NCBI RefSeq assembly: GCF_000425265.1
Contig: NZ_KE384342.1
Span: 62,001 to 126,000 of the forward strand
Direction: 5' to 3'
From: Maridesulfovibrio zosterae DSM 11974
GTDB taxonomy: Bacteria; Desulfobacterota; Desulfovibrionia; Desulfovibrionales; Desulfovibrionaceae
Length of the DNA: 64,000 nucleotides
Shown: one piece after another, positions 1 through 7,387 of the stretch
Layout of the letters: every line of letters starts with the position of its first letter
Numbering within the stretch: position 1 is the stretch's first letter
The notes under the pieces: model-generated
The model's input: the letters and a program-made list of their open reading frames with translations, nothing else
The model's database searches: none
What the model was told of the DNA's origin: nothing
Translations under genes and position numbers: made by a program

Positions 1-271
1 CCGGGTTGACCACTTTATGGCACAGACTATTTTAGATGAAAATTTTGGAGCAGAATATGGGAATTGCCATATTGCTCTTGGGCAATCTTTGGCAAATACC
101 TTTTCAGGTCCGCCTGAGGTCTTAGATAAAATGATGATGGAATCTTTAGGATTTAATACATCCAATATGCATTGGGATTTAGTGAATACAGAAAATAAAA
201 AAGTTACTGCTAATCTTGCAGAAGGTAAAAAGATAACTATCTATGAGGACGGTCATTTTAAAATGTGCTGA
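1..271 (+). CDS. aminopeptidase, M29-like family, C-terminal fragment (5' end outside window)
   Basis: The frame is open from base 2 with no start inside the window, so only about 89 C-terminal residues are visible; the ATG at 17 is internal. The fragment carries TILDENFGAEYGNCHIALGQ, and its close resembles the C-terminal domain of M29 (thermophilic-type) metallo-aminopeptidases: an N/E-CHIALG metal-site segment, a later helix, an H-W-D-L-V strand, and a final ITIYEDGHF-like strand. These enzymes remove N-terminal residues from peptides in the cytoplasm. The histidine of CHIALG and the final aspartate region are the family's usual metal and active-site segments. The assignment rests on a short stretch, so family level is as far as I go. 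Confidence 0.6.
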   Translation, partial: RVDHFMAQTILDENFGAEYGNCHIALGQSLANTFSGPPEVLDKMMMESLGFNTSNMHWDLVNTENKKVTANLAEGKKITIYEDGHFKMC

Positions 272-338
272 TTTCTTTTATTTGTTATAGTAAAATAAAA
301 AATATTTAAAAAAATATTATTTAGCACATGTTGATGTG

Positions 339-366
339 TTGACAAGCAAAGAGCGATGCTTATTTG
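339..366 (+). promoter_or_regulatory. possible sigma70-type promoter of grpE
   Basis: TTGACA at 339-344, then a 16-base spacer and TATTTG at 361-366. The -35 is perfect and the -10 is poor. No CIRCE element and no clear heat-shock sigma motif was seen in the 164-base gap before grpE. Confidence 0.35.
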
Positions 367-435
367 TCTAATTGTGCGGTCTGACAGTCTTTTTCGAAGA
401 GTTTCAGGCCGCTAATTCATGACACCGGAGAATCC

Positions 436-1008
436 ATGCCTGGAAAAGAAGATAAAGTAGAAATAACGGAACAGGAAAATGAGGCAACTCAGGCAGAAGA
501 AAGCCCTGAAAACGAAATTTCTCTTAGTGAAGAAGAACTTAAAGCTCTTTGCAGAGAACACGTATGCCCTGAATGTGATGTAATGAGTGAGGCCAAGGAT
601 GAACGTCTTAGGGCGCTGGCAGAGACAGAAAACATTAAGAAAAGACTGATTCGCGAGACTGAAGAACTGAAGAAGTACGCGGCAGACTCTATTCTTTCCG
701 ATTTGCTTCCTGTTCTCGACAATCTGGACTTAGCACTCAATCATGCTCAAAATCTTGATGCATGTAAGGACTTTGTGACAGGCGTTGATATGACCAGAAA
801 AATGTTTCTGGACACGCTTGCAAAGCATGGTCTTGAAGCGGTTGGCAAAGCTGGGGACGAGTTTGATCCTAATTTTCATGAAGCAATGGGGATGGCGCAG
901 GCTTCTGATCTGCCCGACGGTTCTATTGCACAGGTGATGCAGCGTGGTTATGTTTTGAAAGGGCGAGTAATCCGTCCTGCTAAAGTTATGGTAAATAAAT
1001 TAGGCTGA
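436..1008 (+). CDS. grpE: nucleotide exchange factor GrpE
   Basis: 190 residues, within the usual GrpE range. GrpE is the cytoplasmic ADP-ATP exchange factor of DnaK. An acidic, charged N-terminal third (about 1-50) precedes a long helical, coiled-coil segment (about 55-110). The C-terminal beta-domain contains the family pattern F-D-P-N-F-H-E-A-M (about 150-158) and ends V-L-K-G-R-V-I-R-P-A-K-V. A cysteine-bearing stretch before the coil (CREHVCPEC, about 39-47) is unusual for GrpE. The start is supported by GGAG five bases upstream. It lies 88 bases before dnaK in the same direction, so the two are probably co-transcribed. No hrcA or dnaJ is attached here. Confidence 0.95.
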   Translation: MPGKEDKVEITEQENEATQAEESPENEISLSEEELKALCREHVCPECDVMSEAKDERLRALAETENIKKRLIRETEELKKYAADSILSDLLPVLDNLDLALNHAQNLDACKDFVTGVDMTRKMFLDTLAKHGLEAVGKAGDEFDPNFHEAMGMAQASDLPDGSIAQVMQRGYVLKGRVIRPAKVMVNKLG

Positions 1009-1096
1009 TTTTTTTGCATGTAAGACTTTACAAGTGAAAATCAGGTATTAGTTCATAATGCAGTGACACTGAAATTTTATCTGGAGGAATTTATAT

Positions 1097-3007
1097 ATGT
1101 CTAAAATTATCGGAATTGACCTTGGTACTACCAACTCCTGCGTTTACGTAATGGAAGGTAAAGATCCTAAATGTGTGACCAACCCTGAGGGCGGACGCAC
1201 CACACCTTCCATCGTAGGTTTTACTGACAAAGAGCGTCTTGTCGGTGAAATAGCAAAGCGTCAGGCTGTTACCAACCCTGAAAAAACTGTTTTTGCTATC
1301 AAACGTCTCATGGGGCGTCAGGCAAACTCACCTGAAGTAAAAAAATGGGCTGATCATTGCCCTTACCCCATTGTTGACGGTAAAGGTGGAGATGCATGGG
1401 TTGAAATCGAAGGTAAAAAATATAGCCCTGCTGAAGTCTCTGCAATTATTTTGCAGCAGCTTAAAAAGGATGCTGAAACCTACCTTGGAGAGTCTGTAAC
1501 TGAAGCTGTTATCACTGTTCCAGCATACTTTAATGACTCCCAGCGTCAGGCTACTAAAGATGCAGGTCGTATCGCAGGTCTTGAAGTAAAACGTATCATC
1601 AACGAACCTACTGCAGCTTCTCTTGCTTATGGTTTTGATAAAAAAGCAAATGAAAAAATCGCAGTATTTGACCTTGGTGGCGGTACTTTTGATATTTCTA
1701 TTCTCGAAGTAGGTGATAACGTAGTTGAAGTTCGCGCTACCAACGGTGATACTTTCCTCGGTGGTGAGGATTTTGACCATGCTGTAATCATGTATCTCGT
1801 AGAAGAATTCAAACGTGAAAACGGTATTGATCTTTCTCAGGATCGTATGGCTTTGCAGCGTCTGAAAGAAGCTGGCGAAAAAGCTAAAAAAGAACTTTCC
1901 ACTTCCATGGAAACTGAAGTTAACCTGCCGTTTATTACTGCTGACCAGAATGGTCCTAAGCACCTTATGGTTAAATTGTCCCGTGCTAAACTGGAAAAAC
2001 TGGTTGGTGATCTTGTTGACCGTACCAAGGCTCCTTGCCAGAAAGCACTGAAAGACGCAGGTCTCACTGCTTCAGACATTGACGAAGTTATCCTTGTCGG
2101 TGGTATGACCCGTATGCCTTTGGTTCAGCAAAAAGTTCAGGAATTCTTCGGTAAAGAGCCTAACCGCTCTGTAAACCCTGACGAAGTTGTTGCAATGGGA
2201 GCATCCATTCAGGGTGGTATTCTTGCCGGTGACGTTAAAGACGTCCTCCTGCTTGATGTTACTCCTCTGTCTCTGGGTATTGAAACAATGGGTGGTGTTT
2301 TCACTAACTTGATTGAGAGAAATACTACTATCCCAAGCCGTAAGAGCCAGGTATTCACAACAGCTGCTGATAATCAGCCATCTGTTTCTATCCATGTTCT
2401 TCAGGGTGAACGTCCCATGGCTGCGGATAACATGACTCTTGGTCGTTTTGAGCTGACCGGACTTCCCGCAGCTCCTCGCGGTGTGCCTCAGATCGAAGTT
2501 ACTTTCGATATCGATGCTAACGGTATTGTTAAAGTATCTGCCAAAGATATGGGTACTGGTAAAGAGCAGTCCATTCAGATCACAGCTTCCAGCGGATTGT
2601 CTGAAGATGACATCGAAAGAATGGTTAAAGACGCTGAATCCCATGCCGAAGATGATAAGAAAAAACAGGAACTCATCGAAGCTCGCAATCAGGCTGACTC
2701 CCTTATTTACACAACTGAGAAGTCTTTGCGTGAAGTAGGTGATAATGTTGATGCTGCACTTAAGGCTGATATTGAAGCCAAAAGTGAAGAGCTTAAAAAC
2801 GTTCTTGAGAGCGGTGACCCTGAAGCCATCAAGCAGGCAACAGACGCTCTTGCTCAGGCTTCACATAAACTTGCTGAACAGCTTTACGCACAGCAGAATC
2901 AGGCTGGCGCAGAAGGTGAAGCAGGTCCTGAAGGAGCAGCTGGAGCCGCTTCTAATGGTGGAGATGAAGATGTTGTAGACGCAGACTTCACTGAAGTTAA
3001 AAACTAG
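1097..3007 (+). CDS. dnaK: molecular chaperone DnaK (Hsp70)
   Basis: 636 residues, full length. The protein opens with the Hsp70 nucleotide-binding signature [12 protein letters not shown]. The second phosphate loop DLGGGTFD and the adenosine motif [10 protein letters not shown] follow. The substrate-binding beta-domain starts after the [18 protein letters not shown] linker (about 390), and the alpha lid ends in a Gly/Ala-rich tail before the Hsp70 C-terminal motif ([11 protein letters not shown]). It is the ATP-dependent cytoplasmic chaperone that works with GrpE upstream and a J-protein; the J-protein CbpA at 15167-16156 is a possible partner. The start has GGAGG nine bases upstream. A strong terminator follows at 3073. 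Confidence 0.98.
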   Translation: MSKIIGIDLGTTNSCVYVMEGKDPKCVTNPEGGRTTPSIVGFTDKERLVGEIAKRQAVTNPEKTVFAIKRLMGRQANSPEVKKWADHCPYPIVDGKGGDAWVEIEGKKYSPAEVSAIILQQLKKDAETYLGESVTEAVITVPAYFNDSQRQATKDAGRIAGLEVKRIINEPTAASLAYGFDKKANEKIAVFDLGGGTFDISILEVGDNVVEVRATNGDTFLGGEDFDHAVIMYLVEEFKRENGIDLSQDRMALQRLKEAGEKAKKELSTSMETEVNLPFITADQNGPKHLMVKLSRAKLEKLVGDLVDRTKAPCQKALKDAGLTASDIDEVILVGGMTRMPLVQQKVQEFFGKEPNRSVNPDEVVAMGASIQGGILAGDVKDVLLLDVTPLSLGIETMGGVFTNLIERNTTIPSRKSQVFTTAADNQPSVSIHVLQGERPMAADNMTLGRFELTGLPAAPRGVPQIEVTFDIDANGIVKVSAKDMGTGKEQSIQITASSGLSEDDIERMVKDAESHAEDDKKKQELIEARNQADSLIYTTEKSLREVGDNVDAALKADIEAKSEELKNVLESGDPEAIKQATDALAQASHKLAEQLYAQQNQAGAEGEAGPEGAAGAASNGGDEDVVDADFTEVKN

Positions 3008-3072
3008 TTTTTGTGGTTGCAGGAAAAACCATTAACCTGCGCTTGCCATGATAACTTACTCAGTATAAATTC

Positions 3073-3112
3073 ATCCGGCCTTCCCGTGAAAACAGGAAGG
3101 CCGGATTTTTTA
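3073..3112 (+). terminator. intrinsic terminator of grpE-dnaK
   Basis: A perfect 12-base-pair stem (3073-3084 with 3095-3106, core CCGGCCTTCC) with a 10-base loop is followed by a T run at 3106-3111. Confidence 0.9.
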
Positions 3113-3195
3113 TGTAGGCTGAGGTAAAAGTACTGAAAGTCACTTAAGAAACAAAAAAATATTTATGAATAATATTTGGGTTTCTTGTAAAAAAT

Positions 3196-3245
3196 AGATA
3201 AATTTAAGTGGATTTATGACTTCATAATTCCACTTAAATTTATCT
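3196..3245. repeat. 50-bp near-perfect palindrome
   Basis: Perfect 16-base arms (3196-3211 and 3230-3245, AGATAAATTTAAGTGG and its complement) enclose a further six-pair inverted repeat (TTATGA / TCATAA). The whole 50 bp is self-complementary except for one mismatch and the two central bases. It sits 62 bp before the likely start of the LppC-like gene. It has no GC-rich stem or trailing T run, so it is not an ordinary terminator; an operator or a cruciform-forming site are alternatives. Confidence 0.8.
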
Positions 3246-3307
3246 TTCAAGCTCAAATCCTTGACGAATCGACTTTGATGGGCCACAAACTTTGCATGGA
3301 AAAATTA

Positions 3308-5338
3308 ATGAATACTGATAAGGCTAGCCGTCTTTTAGCACATATTTTTGTTTTGGCGTTGATTGCATCATTTATTTTTGCTGCATCAGGCTGCGGACCA
3401 TTTCAGAAGCAGCAGGTAAGACTTCCCTCTATTTCAACTGAGATGATGTCTACAGCGGACCTTACCCGAGAAGCTGATAAAGCCTGGAATAAGAATGATT
3501 ACATTACCAGCGAACTTTTCTATACCAGACTGCTGGAAAGAAAAGATATTCCTGTCAATGCAGTTCTTCCCGCAACGGAGAGGCTAGCTGTAAGCTCATT
3601 TAAATCAGGGCACTATCATGAAGCAGAAGCAAGGCTTGAACAGTGGAAGAGCTTATCAGATGAAGCTGTAAATTCTCCGGTATGGCAGCAGTATTACTAT
3701 GAAACCCTGATAGCTGTTAAAAATACTGACAAGCTTAGGACTCACCTTTCCACTACCATGGAAGACCCTTTTGTCCCCTGGGACATACGTTCTACCGCGG
3801 GTAAAAATCTTTCTGCCATGACTCAGGATGTTCAGTCTCTGGCTGCATTGGAAAGGCTGTATGCTATCAGTCCTTCTGATGATAACAAAAAAGAACTTGA
3901 GCAGTGGTTCATGTCTGGTCTTCAGAATAAATCTGATGACGAATTGACAGACTTAACAACCATGATTCCGTCTCAGGCCCGTTTGAAATTTCCTTATGAA
4001 CTGATTTCTTTTGAGAAAGCCATTCGTCAATCTTCTGCTCAGGAATACTGGCCTATTTCATGGCGCACCATGACAGGAATTATCCAAAATGGTGAAATTG
4101 CAGATAAACCATTTTTTAATCAGATTCTTTCCAAACTAGAAAGTCAGTATGGTATTCCACGTGTAGGGATTGCCCTTGTATTACCTATCTCCGGCCGCTT
4201 TCAGGAATACGGATGGAAGGTAATTCGTGGTGCAGGTGCCGCTCAGTGGGAACTGACTAAAGCCGGTTTGGATGTAGATGTACAAGTAATTAACACTGAG
4301 GACTCTGGATGGCTGGATCGACTGAATGATCTTCCGCCATGGTATACTGTTCTCGGTGGGCCCATTAATGTTAAAGCTTTTAAAGAGTTGGAACAGTCCG
4401 GGGCATATTCTGATAAAGTAACTTTTTCATTTCTGGCTAAACCAGGAAATCTTGAAGAAGGTAAGCAGGTATGGAGATTCTTCTCCAGTCCTGAAGATCA
4501 GATCCGTTCTACATTGGATTTAGCTGTTAACGATCTTGGGATTAATAAGTTTGCAGTTCTTTATCCTCAGGAAAGATTTGGACGACAGATGTCCAAGATA
4601 TTCTTTGATATGGCTTCTAAGCGGGGAGCAAAAATTACCGGTATGGAATCCTATCCTCCACAAGATTTTCCCAAGTGGGGGAAAGTGGTTGGAAAACTTG
4701 TTCGGGCTCCTCAGAAAAAAGCTCAGAATAAGGCTGCCGGCCTAGACGAAGATGCTCCATTGCCGGAAACTGATTTTGGGGCAGTTTTTATACCTGATAC
4801 GTGGCATCAGGCCCAGTTGTTGATTCCACATTTTTTCTTTCATGAAGCAGATACTCTTGTTTTTCTAGGTCCAGAACTCTGGAGTCAGGCTTTAAACTCA
4901 GCCCGTGATGTGGAAGCAAGAAATCTTCGGCTTACTGTTGCTCCTGGTGCATGGTGGGCAGCAAGTGAAGGTGCTGTAAAACTGAAAGAAGTCATGAGTA
5001 AAGAAGGACTAGGAACCCCTGATTTTTGGGTTGCCCTAGGCTATGATTTTATCAAGTTTGCCAGTAAGCTTGGCTCCTTTTCATCCGATTGGACTCCCGA
5101 AACTGTAAATAGCAGAATTGATGCAGCACAAAAAATGGATTTCAGTCTTGCTCCGATCAGTTGGGACGACGAAGGTAAGGCCAGCCAGAAGCTTTTTCTT
5201 TTTAGACCTGAGCAAAATGGTAAAACCAGAGTTGATGCAGCTATTGTTAGCAAAACTCTTGCTAATGCTAAATCCAGACGTGCTGCACGAGTCAAAGCAT
5301 GGAAAGAAAAGCAGGCTGAATTTAAAGCTAAAAAGTAG
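3308..5338 (+). CDS. LppC/LpoA-like penicillin-binding-protein activator lipoprotein
   Basis: 676 residues from the chosen ATG at 3308. The frame is also open from TTG 3275, ATG 3278 and ATG 3296. The 3308 start gives a compact lipoprotein signal peptide: charged start, a hydrophobic stretch LAHIFVLALIASFIFA, and a lipobox ending ASGC. After it comes an alpha-helical, TPR-like N-terminal half (about 40-270). A periplasmic-binding-protein type I fold follows, starting at RVGIALVLPISGRFQEYG (about 283) and running to the C terminus. This is the layout of LppC-family proteins, outer-membrane lipoproteins that stimulate peptidoglycan synthases in enterobacteria. That the same partner holds in this organism is inference; amino-acid-binding function is the alternative. 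It is a stand-alone gene upstream of gatCA. Confidence 0.75.
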   Translation: MNTDKASRLLAHIFVLALIASFIFAASGCGPFQKQQVRLPSISTEMMSTADLTREADKAWNKNDYITSELFYTRLLERKDIPVNAVLPATERLAVSSFKSGHYHEAEARLEQWKSLSDEAVNSPVWQQYYYETLIAVKNTDKLRTHLSTTMEDPFVPWDIRSTAGKNLSAMTQDVQSLAALERLYAISPSDDNKKELEQWFMSGLQNKSDDELTDLTTMIPSQARLKFPYELISFEKAIRQSSAQEYWPISWRTMTGIIQNGEIADKPFFNQILSKLESQYGIPRVGIALVLPISGRFQEYGWKVIRGAGAAQWELTKAGLDVDVQVINTEDSGWLDRLNDLPPWYTVLGGPINVKAFKELEQSGAYSDKVTFSFLAKPGNLEEGKQVWRFFSSPEDQIRSTLDLAVNDLGINKFAVLYPQERFGRQMSKIFFDMASKRGAKITGMESYPPQDFPKWGKVVGKLVRAPQKKAQNKAAGLDEDAPLPETDFGAVFIPDTWHQAQLLIPHFFFHEADTLVFLGPELWSQALNSARDVEARNLRLTVAPGAWWAASEGAVKLKEVMSKEGLGTPDFWVALGYDFIKFASKLGSFSSDWTPETVNSRIDAAQKMDFSLAPISWDDEGKASQKLFLFRPEQNGKTRVDAAIVSKTLANAKSRRAARVKAWKEKQAEFKAKK

Positions 5339-5420
5339 CAGTAAAGATTGTTGCTTTTTAAATTGAAAAATTAATTCACAGCGGAAATCCGCAAATTCAT
5401 GATATTAAAAGGAGACTCCA

Positions 5421-5714
5421 ATGAGTGATGAAAAACTCAATCTTGAGGAAGTTGCCCGTGTTGCAAATCTGGCGCGGTTGGATTTATCAGAAGAGAAAAC
5501 CAAGCAATTTGCCGGTCAGCTTAATAATATTCTTTCATACATGGACAAGCTCAATGAGATAGATACTAGTGAAGTAGAGCCTCTGTTTAGTCCTGTTGAA
5601 CACACTACCGTCCTGCGCAAAGACGAAGTTAAAAAAGAGCACACCAGAGAGGAAATTCTTTCTAATGCTCCTGACACTGATGGTCAGTATTTTGTTGTTC
5701 CCCGCATTGTATAA
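5421..5714 (+). CDS. gatC: Asp-tRNA(Asn)/Glu-tRNA(Gln) amidotransferase subunit C
   Basis: 97 residues, the usual GatC size. It shows the family's small helical pattern: VARVANLARLDLSEE near residues 10-25, then the inhibitory-loop strand around DTSEVEPLFSP. It ends with a VVPRIV tail, as GatC does. GatC holds together the GatA-GatB amidotransferase that converts mis-acylated Glu-tRNA(Gln) or Asp-tRNA(Asn). GGAG lies seven bases before the ATG. gatA starts 12 bases after its stop; gatB is not in this window. Confidence 0.93.
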   Translation: MSDEKLNLEEVARVANLARLDLSEEKTKQFAGQLNNILSYMDKLNEIDTSEVEPLFSPVEHTTVLRKDEVKKEHTREEILSNAPDTDGQYFVVPRIV

Positions 5715-5726
5715 CTTAAATATTAC

Positions 5727-7202
5727 ATGGATTATCAAATGTCTTTACTCATAGAAAAATCACTCACTGAAATTCATTCCATGCTTATGGCAAAAGAAGT
5801 GACTGCAACTGAAGCAGTTAAAGCATGCCTCGCGCGTATTGAAGAAACAGAACCTGAAACAAAGGCTCTTCTTGCAATCAGCGGTGAAGAAGCTCTTAAG
5901 CTTGCCGAAGAAATGGATCAACAGGGGCCAGATTCATCCAAACCTCTTTGGGGAGTCCCTGTCGTAATCAAAGATGTTTTGGCAACAAAGGGTATTCCGA
6001 CAACTTGCGGATCTAAAATTTTGGAAGGATTCACTCCTTTTTATGATGCTACAGCTGTAGCAAAGCTTAAAGAAGCCGGTGCGATTATTATTGCTAAATC
6101 CAATATGGACGAATTTGCAATGGGGTCCACTACTGAGAACTCAGCATACAAGACTACCACCAACCCATGGGACAGCAGCCGCGTTCCCGGCGGGTCATCC
6201 GGTGGTTCTGGAGCAACTATCGCAGCTGGACAGTGTTACGCCGCTTTAGGGACTGATACTGGTGGATCTATCCGTCTGCCAGCTTCCTTTTGTGGTTGTG
6301 TCGGTGTTAAGCCCACATATGGCCGTGTTTCTCGCTATGGTATGGTTGCTTATGGTTCCTCACTCGATCAGATCGGTCCTATGACTCGTACTGTTGAAGA
6401 TTCAGCACGGGTGCTTAATGTTATCGGTGGACATGATCAGCGTGATTCCACATCTGTTGATAAGCCAATGGAAGATTTTGTTGCTGCTCTGTCTGAGCGT
6501 ACTGATCTTTCTGGATTGACTATCGGTCTTCCTGAAGAATACTGGGGTGAAGGCATTTCAGAGGAAGTTTCAGAATCATGCCGTGCTGCAATTACAAAAG
6601 CAGAAGAGCTTGGCGCTAAAACCGTGCCGGTAAAACTCGCCATGACCGAATACGCCATTGCGACATACTATATTATTGCAATGGCTGAAGCCAGCTCCAA
6701 CCTGTCTCGTTTTGATGGTATACGTTACGGACATCGCACTAAAGATGCAGATGAGTTAATTGAGCTTTATACCAAATCACGTACAGAAGCATTTGGTGAC
6801 GAGGTTCAGCGTCGTATTATCATTGGAACATATGTTCTTTCCGCAGGTTATTATGATGCTTATTACCGCAAAGCTGCTCAGATTCGTCGTCTGTTGCGTG
6901 AAGATTTTAATAAAGCCTTCGAATCATGTGATTTAATAGCTGGCCCTGCATGTCCTACAACAGCATTTCCTGTTGGCGAACTTACTGCCGATCCATTACA
7001 GATGTATCTGATGGATATCTTTACTATTTCACTTAATCTTGTTGGAATGCCGGGTATGAGTCTGCCTGTAGGTATGGGTAAAGACACGAATATGCCTGTC
7101 GGATTGCAGCTTATGGCTCCGGCTTTCGAAGAGAAAAAGATGCTTCAGACTGCTCATGTTCTTGAAAAGAACCTTTCTGAACTTCCTAAGGTTAAATTAT
7201 AG
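5727..7202 (+). CDS. gatA: Asp-tRNA(Asn)/Glu-tRNA(Gln) amidotransferase subunit A
   Basis: 491 residues, full length for GatA. It is the amidase subunit that releases ammonia from glutamine for transamidation of Glu-tRNA(Gln) or Asp-tRNA(Asn). The amidase signature is clear: catalytic lysine in VVIKDV (about 81), the serine-rich GGSSGGSG segment with the cis-serine and nucleophile, and [14 protein letters not shown]. Either ATG at 5727 or ATG at 5739 (MSLLIEK) could be the start; neither has a convincing ribosome-binding site, and translation may be coupled to gatC. A terminator follows at 7223. Confidence 0.96.
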   Translation: MDYQMSLLIEKSLTEIHSMLMAKEVTATEAVKACLARIEETEPETKALLAISGEEALKLAEEMDQQGPDSSKPLWGVPVVIKDVLATKGIPTTCGSKILEGFTPFYDATAVAKLKEAGAIIIAKSNMDEFAMGSTTENSAYKTTTNPWDSSRVPGGSSGGSGATIAAGQCYAALGTDTGGSIRLPASFCGCVGVKPTYGRVSRYGMVAYGSSLDQIGPMTRTVEDSARVLNVIGGHDQRDSTSVDKPMEDFVAALSERTDLSGLTIGLPEEYWGEGISEEVSESCRAAITKAEELGAKTVPVKLAMTEYAIATYYIIAMAEASSNLSRFDGIRYGHRTKDADELIELYTKSRTEAFGDEVQRRIIIGTYVLSAGYYDAYYRKAAQIRRLLREDFNKAFESCDLIAGPACPTTAFPVGELTADPLQMYLMDIFTISLNLVGMPGMSLPVGMGKDTNMPVGLQLMAPAFEEKKMLQTAHVLEKNLSELPKVKL

Positions 7203-7222
7203 CCAACAGTAGTATTAAAATT

Positions 7223-7256
7223 AAAGCCCGGCTGATAATAACTCAGTCGGGCTTTT
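7223..7256 (+). terminator. intrinsic terminator of gatCA
   Basis: The stem AAAGCCCGGCTGA pairs with TCAGTCGGGCTTT (one G-T pair), closed by an 7-base loop, ending in TTTT. Confidence 0.85.
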
Positions 7257-7350
7257 CTAATGGAATTGTCTATGCTAGAACTTATTGCAAAATGAGGCAG
7301 GTGATTTTTTAATTTTATCCGTTGTTCTGAAAAGTTCATCTGATGTATAA

Positions 7351-7385
7351 AAACGGCCCGCTAAGCAGAGCTTAGCGGGCCGTTT
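7351..7385 (-). terminator. intrinsic terminator of the M16 protease gene
   Basis: A 15-bp perfect stem (core ACGGCCCGCTAAG) with a 5-base loop starts three bases past the minus-strand stop. On the minus strand it runs into TTTTTAT. Confidence 0.9.
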
Positions 7386-7387
7386 AA

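Noticed and set aside
272-435. CIRCE-type (HrcA) control of grpE-dnaK
   Set aside because: TTAGCAC occurs at 321 but the matching GAGTGCTAA half is missing at the needed distance.
1328-1963. 211-codon minus-strand frame inside dnaK
   Set aside because: It lies wholly within a certain gene on the opposite strand, has no ribosome site, and its product has no recognisable domain. It is a shadow of codon usage.
2072-2644. 190-codon minus-strand frame inside dnaK
   Set aside because: Same reason: antisense to conserved dnaK sequence, no start signal, no family resemblance.
7154-7339. 61-codon minus-strand frame between gatA and the M16 gene
   Set aside because: It spans the gatA terminator and the gatA 3' end; no start signal and no homology pattern.
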